Part shown: one piece after another, positions 19,328 to 29,688 of the stretch
Position numbering within the stretch: position 1 is the first letter of the stretch
Layout: each line of letters opens with the position of its first letter
DNA from: Ruegeria sediminis
GTDB taxonomy: Bacteria > Pseudomonadota > Alphaproteobacteria > Rhodobacterales > Rhodobacteraceae
Assembly (NCBI RefSeq): GCF_005938215.1
Contig: NZ_VCPD01000007.1
Span: 62,001-126,000, forward strand
Direction of reading: 5' to 3'
DNA length: 64,000 nucleotides
Notes under the pieces: model-generated
The model's database searches: none
What the model was told of the DNA's origin: nothing
Seen by the model: the letters and a program-made list of their open reading frames with translations, nothing else
Made by a program: the position numbers and the translations under genes

Positions 19328-20716
19328 TCAGCCGAAGAACACGGGCCCCAGCAGGGCGCTTGTCCCGACCGCGACCAGCACGCCGACGAGGTCGAGCGGG
19401 GCGCCGGCGCGCAGCATGGCGCCGCGGGTGACCGCCGGATTGGCGAAGACGATGGCGTTGGGCGGCGTGGCCACCGGCAGCATGAAACCGATGGACGCGG
19501 CCAGGGCGACCGGCAGCATGAAGGTCAGCGGATCGGCGTTCAGCGAGGCCGCGGCGGCTCCGGTGATGGGCAGGAAGATCGCCGCCATCGCCGTGTTGCT
19601 GGCCAGTTCGCCCACATAGACGATCAGGGCGGCGATCAGCAGAAGCAGCAGGATCTCGGGCAGGTCCGCCATCTGCCGGACGGTTCCTCCGATCCAGGCG
19701 GCGAGGCCGGTCTGTTCGAGGAGACCCGCCAGCGCCAGCCCGCCGCCGAAGAGGATGAGAACGTCCCAGCGCAGCCCGGCCGCGGTGTCCCAGTCGAGCA
19801 GCCTGCCGCCCGCCCCGTCCGGGACCAGGAACAGGGCGATCGCGGCCAGCATGGCGATGCCGGCATCCGAGAGGGTTATGGCGGGAAAGGCCAGCTCGAT
19901 CAGCGGCCGCGTGATCCAGGCCAGCGCGGTCAGGCCGGCGATCAGCGCGACGCGGCGTTCCGCCGCCTGCATGGCATCGGCCCGAAAGTCGAAGGAGGTG
20001 GCGAGGTCGGGGCCGAGCGGCCCGGGCGTCAGCCGCGCCAGCACCAGCCAGGTGATCGCGAGCAGGATCGCGGCGACGGGCACCCCGATGGCGGCCCATT
20101 GGGCAAAGCTCACGGTGATGCCGTAGACCTCGGACACATAGGCGGCGAACAGCGCATTCGGCGGGGTGCCGATCAGCGATCCCATCCCGCCGATGGTGGC
20201 GGCGAAGGCCACGCCCAGCATCAGCGCCGTTCCGAAGGCGGGGCGGTCCGCCTGCGAGGCGGCGACGGCCGCCGCGATCGGCGCGACCACCATCGCCGAG
20301 GCGGTGTTGCTGATCCAGAGGCTGAGGAAGGCGGTGGTCAGCATCACCGCCGCCAGGACCCGGCCGGGGCTGCTGCCGGCCTTGCCCAGAAGCGCGCCGG
20401 CCAGACGCCGATGCAGGCCGGATTTCTCGATCGCCCGGGCCAGGAGGAAGCCGCCGAGGAACAGGATGATGAGCGGGTGGCTGTAGGCCCTTGCGACCTC
20501 GCCCAGATCCCCGATCCCCAGAAGCGGCGCGGCGGCCAGCGGCAGCAGCGCGGTGGCGGCCAGCGGCAGCGCCTCGGTCACCCACCAGAGCGCCATCGCG
20601 AGGGCGAGGCCCAGCGCCAGCCAGGCCGGGTCCGGGACCCCGCGCGGGGCCGGCAGGAACACGGGCGCGATCAGGAGCAGCAGACCGAGGGCGCTGAACA
20701 GGGATCTGGGCGTCAT
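19328..20716 (-). CDS. SLC13/DASS-family Na+-coupled anion transporter
   Basis: 462 residues, a polytopic membrane protein with about 11-12 hydrophobic segments. The two family hairpin motifs are visible: WISNTASAM (about 135) followed by GMGSLIGTPPNALF, and VGELASNTAMAA (about 385) followed by PVATPPNAIVF. These SNT/TPPN pairs bind sodium and the carboxylate of the substrate. Members move dicarboxylates, citrate or sulfate. The substrate is not determinable here; no pathway gene adjoins. Stand-alone, convergent with the amidohydrolase. Confidence 0.92.
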   Translation of the reverse strand: MTPRSLFSALGLLLLIAPVFLPAPRGVPDPAWLALGLALAMALWWVTEALPLAATALLPLAAAPLLGIGDLGEVARAYSHPLIILFLGGFLLARAIEKSGLHRRLAGALLGKAGSSPGRVLAAVMLTTAFLSLWISNTASAMVVAPIAAAVAASQADRPAFGTALMLGVAFAATIGGMGSLIGTPPNALFAAYVSEVYGITVSFAQWAAIGVPVAAILLAITWLVLARLTPGPLGPDLATSFDFRADAMQAAERRVALIAGLTALAWITRPLIELAFPAITLSDAGIAMLAAIALFLVPDGAGGRLLDWDTAAGLRWDVLILFGGGLALAGLLEQTGLAAWIGGTVRQMADLPEILLLLLIAALIVYVGELASNTAMAAIFLPITGAAAASLNADPLTFMLPVALAASIGFMLPVATPPNAIVFANPAVTRGAMLRAGAPLDLVGVLVAVGTSALLGPVFFG

Positions 20717-20858
20717 CCCGGCAGCTTACCAGCGTTTCGGTTTCGGGATAGCCCGATATGCGGTCGATCCGGGGCAGGCCCGGAGGCGGCAGATTCCGGT
20801 TCACAAGCCCGGGAAACTCTCATAAAACGCCGCCTTCTCCCATCGCCGGGCTGGTTCC

Positions 20859-22517
20859 ATGACTCAGAAACGCTCCGAATTGCTGATGCCTGCGGGCAAT
20901 CTGCGCAAACTCAAGATGGCGATCCTCTATGGCGCCGACGCGGTCTACCTGGGAACGCCGGACCTGTCGCTGCGGACGAAGTCCGAGTTAACGCTGGAGG
21001 AGGTGGTCGAAGGGGTCGCGTTCTGCCATGCGCACGGGCGGCGCGCCTATCTGACGCTGAACCTGTTTTCGCACAACAAGGACATCCCCAAGCTGGACGA
21101 ATACATCGACACCGTGCGCCGGGTGAAGCCCGACGGGCTGATCGTGGCCGATCCGGGCGTGCTCCAGTACGTGCGCGACCGCGCGCCCGAGATCCCGCTG
21201 CATGTCTCGACCCAGGCCAACGTGTGTTCCTGGCTGTCGGTCAGGTTCTGGCAGGACCAGGGGGCGGAACTGGTGGTGCTGGCGCGCGAGGTGTCCTATC
21301 CGGAGCTGGTGGAGATCCGCGAGAAATGCCCCGACATCAGGATCGAGGCCTTCGTGCACGGCGCCATGTGCATGACCTATTCCGGACGCTGCCTGCTGTC
21401 GAACTTCATGGCCGAGCGCGGGGCGAACCAGGGCAATTGCGCCAATTCCTGCCGCTGGAACTACACGGTGCGGATGCGGCTCAAGGACGGCACGGTCGAG
21501 GAGCTGAACCTGACCGAAGAGAATGCGGGGATGTTCGAGTTCCTGCTCGAGGAAGGCTGCCGCCCAGGCGAGCTGATGCCGATCGAGGAGGACGGGCGGG
21601 GCTCGTACATCCTGAACTCGCGCGATCTGTGCATCATGCCGAAGCTGGACGAATACCTGAAGATCGGGGTGGACAGCCTGAAGGTCGAGGGGCGCGGCAA
21701 GTCGGAATATTACGCCGCCATCGTCGCCCGCGCCTATCGCATGGCCATCGACGACTACTACGCCGATCCCGACAACTGGGACCCGAAGCCCTACATGCGC
21801 GAGCTGGAGGCGGTGGGCAACCGCGGCTACACGCTGGCCTTCCACGAGGGGCGGCTGACCAACCATGCGCATGGCTACGAACACACGGCGTCGCTGGCGC
21901 AGTGGGAATATGCGGGCGTCGTGACCGAGGTGACCGACGACGCCTTCCTGGTCGAGGTCAAGAACAAGCTGGTCGCGGGCGAGGTGCTGGAATTCGTGTC
22001 GCCCATCGCGCGGGAGACCGTGCTGCTGCGGGTCTATGATTTCGAACGCGCCGAGGACGGCGCGCGGGTGGAGGTGGTGCGCGGCAGCGACAGGACGGTG
22101 ATCCGCCTGCCGTTCGCGCTGTTCGACCACGAGGATGCGGACGAATTGCGCGCCCGCTTCCCGGCCTATTCGGTGCTGCGCAAGGAACGCGCGCTGACCG
22201 ACGAGCAGTGGAAGCGGCTGCGGCTCGACAAGCTGGTGCAGGGGATGGAGGCGTCGGGGCGCGACAACCCCGCCGCCTACGAACGCCGCCGCGACGCGCT
22301 GGTCGATGCCATCGGGCAGGACGACAACGAACGCCGGTTCAAGACCAACCGGGTCGGCACCGAGGGCTGCTGCGGCCGCGGCTGCAACGGCTGCCTGATC
22401 TTCTGGCAGGGCGACCAATACGCCCGCGCCCGCGAGGTGCTGCTGAAACGCAGGCAGGGCGAACAGCTGAGCCGGGCCGAGGCGTCGGAACTGAGGCAGG
22501 CCGGGGGCGTGGTGTAG
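20859..22517 (+). CDS. U32 family protein, TrhP/YegQ-like tRNA hydroxylation factor
   Basis: 552 residues. The N-terminal U32 block (about 1-330) matches TrhP: LLMPAGNLRKLKMAILYGADAVYLG, then a radical-type core with AMCMTYSGRCLLSNF and GNCANSCRW; the four cysteines of this stretch are the ones that hold an iron-sulfur cluster in U32 hydroxylases. In E. coli, TrhP makes 5-hydroxyuridine at wobble U34 using prephenate. After a linker there is a unique cysteine cluster near residues 505-512 (CCGRGCNGC) that E. coli TrhP lacks to my knowledge. Peptidase is the old family name and misleads. Single gene between the SLC13 transporter (divergent) and the ankyrin-cytochrome gene (convergent). Confidence 0.88.
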   Translation: MTQKRSELLMPAGNLRKLKMAILYGADAVYLGTPDLSLRTKSELTLEEVVEGVAFCHAHGRRAYLTLNLFSHNKDIPKLDEYIDTVRRVKPDGLIVADPGVLQYVRDRAPEIPLHVSTQANVCSWLSVRFWQDQGAELVVLAREVSYPELVEIREKCPDIRIEAFVHGAMCMTYSGRCLLSNFMAERGANQGNCANSCRWNYTVRMRLKDGTVEELNLTEENAGMFEFLLEEGCRPGELMPIEEDGRGSYILNSRDLCIMPKLDEYLKIGVDSLKVEGRGKSEYYAAIVARAYRMAIDDYYADPDNWDPKPYMRELEAVGNRGYTLAFHEGRLTNHAHGYEHTASLAQWEYAGVVTEVTDDAFLVEVKNKLVAGEVLEFVSPIARETVLLRVYDFERAEDGARVEVVRGSDRTVIRLPFALFDHEDADELRARFPAYSVLRKERALTDEQWKRLRLDKLVQGMEASGRDNPAAYERRRDALVDAIGQDDNERRFKTNRVGTEGCCGRGCNGCLIFWQGDQYARAREVLLKRRQGEQLSRAEASELRQAGGVV

Positions 22518-22602
22518 GGGCTCGTGGTGGTCGGGCAGAGGGGCAAAGCACCGCCGCGCGGACGAGGTTGGCCCGGGCGGCGGATTGACGGGTCCGCAAG
22601 TG

Positions 22603-23487
22603 TCACTTGAGCGTCTTGAGATAGGCGATCAGGGCCCAGCGGGTTTCCCGATCGGTTACTTCCACGCGATCGTTGCCGGCCGCCATCATATTGCCGGGCA
22701 TCGCCATCCTCGGGTCCGCCAGAAATGCGTCCAGCCTGGCGATATTCCAGGTCCCACCATCTTCACGCATCGCGATCGAGTAGGGGAAGTCGTTGAAACC
22801 GGCAACGGGCCTGCCGACGACGTTCCACAAGGTGGGCCCTTTCGAAAACTTGCCTGCCGCAAGCGGGTGGCACACCTGGCATACCTGAACTGCTTCGCGG
22901 CCCTTTTCTGTGTCGGCCTCCAGCAAGTCCGCCTCGGTCGGCGGTTGAGGCGGCGTCCAATTCGTCACCTCGCGAAGCATTTCGGCAACCGCAGTCCGGT
23001 TTTTCTGAACGGCAAGATGCAGGGCGGTATCGCCGAATTTGGCGCGGGCCAACGGGTCGGCCCCGGATGCGAGAAGAACCTGAACGGCCTCCGCCGCCCC
23101 GGAAAACGCGGCCGTGTGCAGTGGCGTGCGGTCTTCTCGACCTCCAACGACATTGGGATCGGCGTCGTGGGCCAGCAGCAAGGCCAAGATCTCCGTCCGA
23201 TCCCGGCCTGCGGCGACCATCAGGGGCGTGCCAAGCGCGGAGTCCGCGTTGGGATCGGCACCGCGTTCCAGCAGGATACGCGCCGTCTCATGATGACCCG
23301 ACATGATCGCGAAATGAAGCGGACTGGCGACGCCAGGTTCGTCCACGGGGGCACCGTTGTCGAGAAGGCGGATCAGAGTGCCGACGTCCCCTGAACGCGC
23401 TGCGTCCGCAACTTCGCCTGCTTTCGATCCCTGGGCCGGCAGGACACAAAGCGTCAATGAACACAGAAAAACGGTAAGAGGCTTCAT
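22603..23487 (-). CDS. Exported ankyrin-repeat protein fused to a c-type cytochrome
   Basis: 294 residues. A signal peptide ends near residue 22 (QGSKAG), then four to five ankyrin repeats (about 25-175; consensus blocks such as SPLHFAIMSGHHETARILLERGA). A linker leads to a monohaem cytochrome c domain with CQVCH at 203-207 (haem-binding CxxCH) and a likely axial Met in MAMPGNMM about 60 residues later. Haem attachment in the periplasm requires the Ccm system, not in this window. Electron transfer with an ankyrin protein-binding arm is the inferred role. ATG 23487 has GGAGAG six bases upstream. The alpha/beta hydrolase gene is upstream on the same strand (157 bases), so they may be co-transcribed. 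Confidence 0.85.
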   Translation of the reverse strand: MKPLTVFLCSLTLCVLPAQGSKAGEVADAARSGDVGTLIRLLDNGAPVDEPGVASPLHFAIMSGHHETARILLERGADPNADSALGTPLMVAAGRDRTEILALLLAHDADPNVVGGREDRTPLHTAAFSGAAEAVQVLLASGADPLARAKFGDTALHLAVQKNRTAVAEMLREVTNWTPPQPPTEADLLEADTEKGREAVQVCQVCHPLAAGKFSKGPTLWNVVGRPVAGFNDFPYSIAMREDGGTWNIARLDAFLADPRMAMPGNMMAAGNDRVEVTDRETRWALIAYLKTLK

Positions 23488-23644
23488 GTGAAACTCTCCG
23501 TGCCGGGCGATCGGATCCGCCATGACGGTAGCATATTCTGGGCGCGGGCGCTTGAGTTGGCGGAGGGCGCGGCGGCATGTGCGGTTCTCGGGTCGGGCCG
23601 TGCCCGGACCGTCGCGCATCGCGGGCGGGCCACGAGGTCAGGTG

Positions 23645-24766
23645 CTACAGACTGGCGCCCATGCTTGACGCGTTCTCTGCCCAGATCGCCTCGATCACAT
23701 CGACGTCCATCTCGTGGGTGACGCTTTCGTCCACGATTACCTTGACCGCGCCGCCGTAGAGGTCGCGCGCGATGCCCGCGAAATGACTGGCCGAAGGTTC
23801 CATGAAACAACAGTCGTCGCGATCGTTGAACACGAAATACTGCACCCGTTCTTCCGCGTTTTCTCCGCGCCGGCTGCCCAGGTGGTAGAGTTGCCAATAG
23901 TCGAATTCGAAATAGACGGGGCTTGCGATCTCTTCGAAATCGGCGAAGAACGCCTCGGAAGTGCGGTACACCAGCGGCAGGCTGCCGGCATAGACGATCG
24001 AATAGTCGACTTCCGGTATCAGCGCGGCCATCCAGACCGTGTACCAGCCGCCCCCGGATATCCCCATCACCGACACGTCTTCGTACCCGTCGAGGAGGGA
24101 GCGGATCTTGTAATAGTGAGGCGTCAGGAACAGCGCCAAGTGGTCGTATTCCGGCAGGGTCTGATCGCGGAACAGGAGGAAGCTGCCGTGTCGGTGAGCC
24201 TCGCGCCAATCCATGCTGGTGGTCTGGCCTTGGTACTTTCCGCTTGGAAACTCCGCGGGGCCTTTGTTCAGGCCCAACCCGAGCATCGACATGGAAAGGA
24301 AATCGCATCCTTGCTCGACCGACCTGGCCCGCAGGCTGTTGTGATAGGCGTGGTCGAACGGATCGCGCCCGTGGCCCTGGATGTAGACCCGCAGGCAGGT
24401 TGCGTCTTGGGGCGCCTTGGCGAGAATCGATCTGGTCTTCATCCCGTAGATCTGCGCGCTTATCTCGACCTGTCCGGCGTCGATGTCCCGGCTTGTCACC
24501 GCGACCCGGTCCGCCGGCAGGATGACCCGGGATTTCAGGGCCTCCCGCGTCGCCTCGATATCGGCCGACATGGCGCCGAGCGAGCGGGAGATCGCCTCGG
24601 TGTTCAGGGAGAACTCGGCCATTTTCGGCGTTTCTTTCGATTTGAGAGTCCGAACCAGTTCCTGCAACTGGCCGTAGGGCGGCAATTCCTTGTGGCGGAA
24701 GATGACCCCGAAGGTGAAGGAGGCACCGCAGAGGACCAGGATTATCGCGGCTGTCCCGATCTTCAT
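23645..24766 (-). CDS. Membrane-anchored alpha/beta hydrolase of unknown specificity
   Basis: 373 residues. One N-terminal hydrophobic helix (about 5-24) anchors the protein; the rest faces the periplasm. The alpha/beta hydrolase nucleophile elbow is VMGISGGG (Ser near residue 237) preceded by a GYEDVS strand; a late THEMD block could supply the catalytic His near residue 357. A YIQGHGRDP stretch about residue 128 is a possible oxyanion segment. No lid domain or lipobox. The protein resembles no named family I can identify; esterase or lipase chemistry is likely. It may form an operon with the ankyrin-cytochrome gene downstream. Upstream in-frame start at 24814 has a poorer context. Confidence 0.6.
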   Translation of the reverse strand: MKIGTAAIILVLCGASFTFGVIFRHKELPPYGQLQELVRTLKSKETPKMAEFSLNTEAISRSLGAMSADIEATREALKSRVILPADRVAVTSRDIDAGQVEISAQIYGMKTRSILAKAPQDATCLRVYIQGHGRDPFDHAYHNSLRARSVEQGCDFLSMSMLGLGLNKGPAEFPSGKYQGQTTSMDWREAHRHGSFLLFRDQTLPEYDHLALFLTPHYYKIRSLLDGYEDVSVMGISGGGWYTVWMAALIPEVDYSIVYAGSLPLVYRTSEAFFADFEEIASPVYFEFDYWQLYHLGSRRGENAEERVQYFVFNDRDDCCFMEPSASHFAGIARDLYGGAVKVIVDESVTHEMDVDVIEAIWAENASSMGASL

Positions 24767-25275
24767 GCGCGCGAACCTGCGGGTTCGAATACAACGAAAT
24801 CCGGGCATTCGCATTCGGTCGCCGCGCGGGGCTCATGGACCGCGCGAGAGAAGGTCGCTGTTCCGACAGGTAGCTGGCCTGCGAGCAGCCGTTGAGTGTA
24901 ATGCATCATGTCGCCCCTCGGTGACAGCAGAGCATTAAATGGTCATCCAGGATACATTAATTTTGCGGCAAAATTGTGGCTTTGGGAAGCGCCGGGATTG
25001 CCGGGGCTGGAACGAACCCGGAAGTTCTGACAAGGAAAGCGCCGCGGTCATGCCGCCCTCGGGCCCGGTCCGGAGGCGCAACCGCGTGATGCGGCCCATC
25101 CCCCGCTCTCCCCTTTCCTTCGTGCGCAAACTCCTGTATGGGCGCTTCATCTGAGACGTGGCGCCCCGACCCCGGCGCCGTGAAGGAAATGATAATGGGG
25201 TCGGCGGCAATGGGGCCGCCATGAAAACGGGAGACCCGGGATACGCCTGGGAGTGCTCTCATCTAGGATATGCAC
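24767..25275. other. 509-base gap with the pnp leader
   Basis: No convincing gene. It holds the divergent upstream region of the hydrolase and the pnp leader. The leader has two GC hairpins: GGCGCC/GGCGCC at 25160-25179 and GGCGGC/GCCGCC at 25203-25220, the last ending about 55 bases before the pnp ATG. PNPase leaders in other bacteria are autoregulated through RNase III and PNPase action on such stems; whether this applies here is inference. A 34-codon + frame at 25051-25154 has a poor ribosome site and is not called. An AATTTTGCGGCAAAATT dyad is at 24958-24974. Confidence 0.4.
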
Positions 25276-27426
<2,151 letters not shown>

Positions 27427-27450
27427 TCCGCCCCTCTGTCTGAACGCGAA

Positions 27451-27481
27451 AGGCCCCGGTCGATGACCGGGGCCTTTTTTT
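27451..27481 (+). terminator. Rho-independent terminator of pnp
   Basis: Perfect 11-bp stem AGGCCCCGGTC/GACCGGGGCCT with a 3-base loop and a run of seven T. It is 25 bases past the pnp stop and among the clearest terminators here. Confidence 0.9.
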
Positions 27482-27545
27482 CTGGCCCGGACGGCGGACC
27501 GGCCTAGACTGGGCGTCACGGGACGCAGACCGTGGAGAGACCGGC

Positions 27546-27941
27546 ATGACAGCGGAGCAGACGGCCAAGGTCGAGGCGCTGTGCAGGCGCTACCTGGACG
27601 CCATCGAGCGGGGCGGGCCTGCGGATTTCGATGCGCTGTTCGCCGAGGACGCGACCGCGACCTCGCCGCTTTCGGGGCCGCAACCGGCCGGGGTTTTCTA
27701 CCGGAACGTCCTGCGCATCACGTCGGACCGGTCCACGGTTCTGAGGAACGTTCTGGTGGCCACCGCCGGCCCGCGGCACGTCGCGGTCCATTTCGACTAT
27801 ACCCGGACCGTGCGGGGCGGTCGGCCGGGAACCATCGAATGCGTCGATCTGTTTGAACTGACCGCGGACCTGGACAGGTTCGCCTCGGTCCGCATCATCT
27901 ACGACATCGCTCCGGTGCGGACGGATTTCGATGACAAGTGA
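27546..27941 (+). CDS. SnoaL/NTF2-like small protein
   Basis: 131 residues, an alpha+beta cone fold typical of SnoaL-like or nuclear-transport-factor-2-like proteins: a starting helix KVEALCRRYLDAIER, then FDALFAEDATATSPLSG and a VAVHFDYTRTV strand, ending in YDIAPVR. No catalytic residues can be assigned. Such proteins range from polyketide cyclases to simple binding proteins. It follows the pnp terminator, so it has its own promoter. Confidence 0.62.
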   Translation: MTAEQTAKVEALCRRYLDAIERGGPADFDALFAEDATATSPLSGPQPAGVFYRNVLRITSDRSTVLRNVLVATAGPRHVAVHFDYTRTVRGGRPGTIECVDLFELTADLDRFASVRIIYDIAPVRTDFDDK

Positions 27942-28056
27942 CAAGCGCCGAAAAATTCTCTATCGAAGCGGCGTGCCGCAAACGTAACCGCCTGCATGGT
28001 GCAAGACGTTCCGCGCGGCCGTTCAGTCGCCTTGATCGGGGTCCATCCACGTCACC

Positions 28057-28773
28057 ATGCGTTCGTTCATCATCCATATGTCCGCCAGCACCAGCCGACG
28101 GCCGAATGCGGATCGCCTGTGCGCCGATCTGCCCGGGGCCGAACTGTTCGAGGCGGTGAACGGGCGCGACCTGGCGCAGATCGCCGGCGTGGAGTTGTTC
28201 CCGGGCGATCTGCACCGCCCGCGCTATCCGTTTGCGCTCTGCCCCGCCGAGATCGGCGTGTTCGAAAGCCACCGGAAGCTGTGGCGCAAGATGGTGGATG
28301 AAGAGATCGACCTGGCGATCATCACCGAGGACGACCTGCGGATCGACCCGGACCGTTTCGCCGTCGCGCTGGACATGGTCAGGGCGCACGCGACGCCCGA
28401 TCACTATATCCGCCTGCCGGTGAAGCAGCGCGAAACGCCGGCGGCGGTCCTGGAGGCGCGGAACGGCCTGCGGCTGATCCTGCCGCGCGTGATCGGCCTG
28501 CAATGCGTGTGCCAGGTGGTGGGGCGCAACGCCGCCGCCCGGCTGCTGGGCGCCACGCGAAGGATCGACCGGCCGGTGGACACGTTCCTGCAGATGCACT
28601 GGATCACCGGGCAGCCTGTCCATGCGCTGCAGGGCACCGGCAACCAGGAGGTCGCGGCCGAGATCGGCGGTTCGACCATCCAGAAGAAAACCCGCCCCGG
28701 CGAGGCGCTGGAGCGGGAGGTCAAGCGGGCGAAGTACCGCCTGAAATTGCAGGGATACCCGCAGAAGCCCTAG
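28057..28773 (+). CDS. Glycosyltransferase family 25 (LPS-type)
   Basis: 238 residues resembling the LgtB/LpsA family of LPS galactosyl- and related transferases (PF01755): the FIIHMSASTSRRPNA start, GVFESHRKLWRKMVDEEIDLAIITEDD core with the acidic cluster, and a C-terminal GSTIQKKTRPG block. The sugar is unknown. The stop codon shares the palindrome CTAG with the stop of the peroxiredoxin on the other strand (28770-28773). Single gene. Confidence 0.78.
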   Translation: MRSFIIHMSASTSRRPNADRLCADLPGAELFEAVNGRDLAQIAGVELFPGDLHRPRYPFALCPAEIGVFESHRKLWRKMVDEEIDLAIITEDDLRIDPDRFAVALDMVRAHATPDHYIRLPVKQRETPAAVLEARNGLRLILPRVIGLQCVCQVVGRNAAARLLGATRRIDRPVDTFLQMHWITGQPVHALQGTGNQEVAAEIGGSTIQKKTRPGEALEREVKRAKYRLKLQGYPQKP

Positions 28774-29423
28774 CCGGGCAGTTTCACCGTGCGCAGATAG
28801 GGGAAGTGGGTGGTGTACTCACCGTATTTCGCCTTGGCGTCGGCGTCGCTGACGGCCACCGGAATGACCACGTCCGCGCCCGGCGTCCAGTTGGCGGGTG
28901 TCGCGACGTTCTCCTTGGCGGCGGTCTGCAGCCCGTCCAGCGCCCGCAGCACCTCGGCGAAGTTGCGGCCGACGTTCATCGGGTAGGTCATCGACAGCTT
29001 GAGCGTCTTGTCCGGCGCGATGATGAAGACCGAGCGCACCGTCTGGCTGTCCGCCGGCGTCGGGTTGTCGGGCAAGTAGTAGCCCGCCGGCAGCATGTCG
29101 AACGCCTTGGACACTTCGAGCCCCTTGTCGGCGATGATCGGGAAGCCGGCCTTGGTGCTGCCGAATTTCTCGATGTCGCCCTTCCATTTCTTGTGGTCCT
29201 CGGCGCTGTCCACCGAGATGCCGATCACCTTGGTGCCGCGCTTGGCCCATTCGTCCGCCAGTTGCGCCACGACCGAGAACTCGGTGGTGCAGACCGGGGT
29301 GAAGTCCTTGGGGTGCGAAAACAGGATGGCCCAGCTGTCACCGATCCAGTCGTGGAACTGAATCGTGCCCTGATCCGTTTCTGCGGTGAAATTCGGAACG
29401 GTATCGTTGATGCGCAAACCCAT
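28770..29423 (-). CDS. 1-Cys peroxiredoxin (Prx6-type)
   Basis: 217 residues. Reduces hydrogen peroxide and alkyl hydroperoxides. Peroxidatic Cys C45 in DFTPVCTTEF; no resolving Cys, so it is the Prx6-like 1-Cys type, needing an outside thiol for recycling. The C-terminal domain of about 60 residues (after VVIPVAVSD) is the arm typical of this class. The start ATG 29423 has AAGGAGA upstream. Single gene, divergent from aldehyde dehydrogenase with two palindromic sites in between. Confidence 0.94.
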   Translation of the reverse strand: MGLRINDTVPNFTAETDQGTIQFHDWIGDSWAILFSHPKDFTPVCTTEFSVVAQLADEWAKRGTKVIGISVDSAEDHKKWKGDIEKFGSTKAGFPIIADKGLEVSKAFDMLPAGYYLPDNPTPADSQTVRSVFIIAPDKTLKLSMTYPMNVGRNFAEVLRALDGLQTAAKENVATPANWTPGADVVIPVAVSDADAKAKYGEYTTHFPYLRTVKLPG

Positions 29424-29575
29424 GGCTCGTCTCCTTTCGTGAAAAAACCGAGTCGTCCGATGCAAAGCCTAGCTTCTTTGTCGCCACGTTAAAGGCCCGG
29501 CTTTCATCGGCGGTCAAAAACCCGGGCCGCGCAGATGCCCGGGGCATTTCGCAGCGCGGGTTTTCGCGCGGCCAG

Positions 29576-29591
29576 AAATTTGATCAAATTT
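29576..29591. promoter_or_regulatory. Perfect 16-bp palindrome, candidate operator
   Basis: AAATTTGATCAAATTT, perfectly self-complementary and AT-rich within a GC-rich setting. It lies in the divergent region of the peroxiredoxin and aldehyde dehydrogenase genes, so it may bind a dimeric regulator that controls one or both. Confidence 0.5.
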
Positions 29592-29646
29592 TCCGCCGCG
29601 CCCCCTTGCCCCTGCCGCACGGCAATGACAGAGTGTGCGCGAAAAC

Positions 29647-29660
29647 CGACCGCCCGGTCG
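29647..29660. promoter_or_regulatory. GC-rich palindrome resembling a TetR-family operator
   Basis: CGACCG-CC-CGGTCG. Dyads with GACCGxxCGGTC are typical of TetR/AcrR sites. It is 29 bases before the aldehyde dehydrogenase start, placed to block its transcription. No TetR gene is in the window. Confidence 0.45.
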
Positions 29661-29688
29661 AAAACAACGCTGATCAGGAGGGAGAGCC

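Noticed and set aside
24777..24800. GGGTTCGAATAC looked like a tRNA T-loop
   Set aside because: No cloverleaf can be formed around it; the region is the start of a gene and its upstream sequence.
25051..25154. 34-codon small frame before pnp
   Set aside because: The ribosome site is too far (12 bases), and the product is mostly Pro/Arg from a GC-rich leader.
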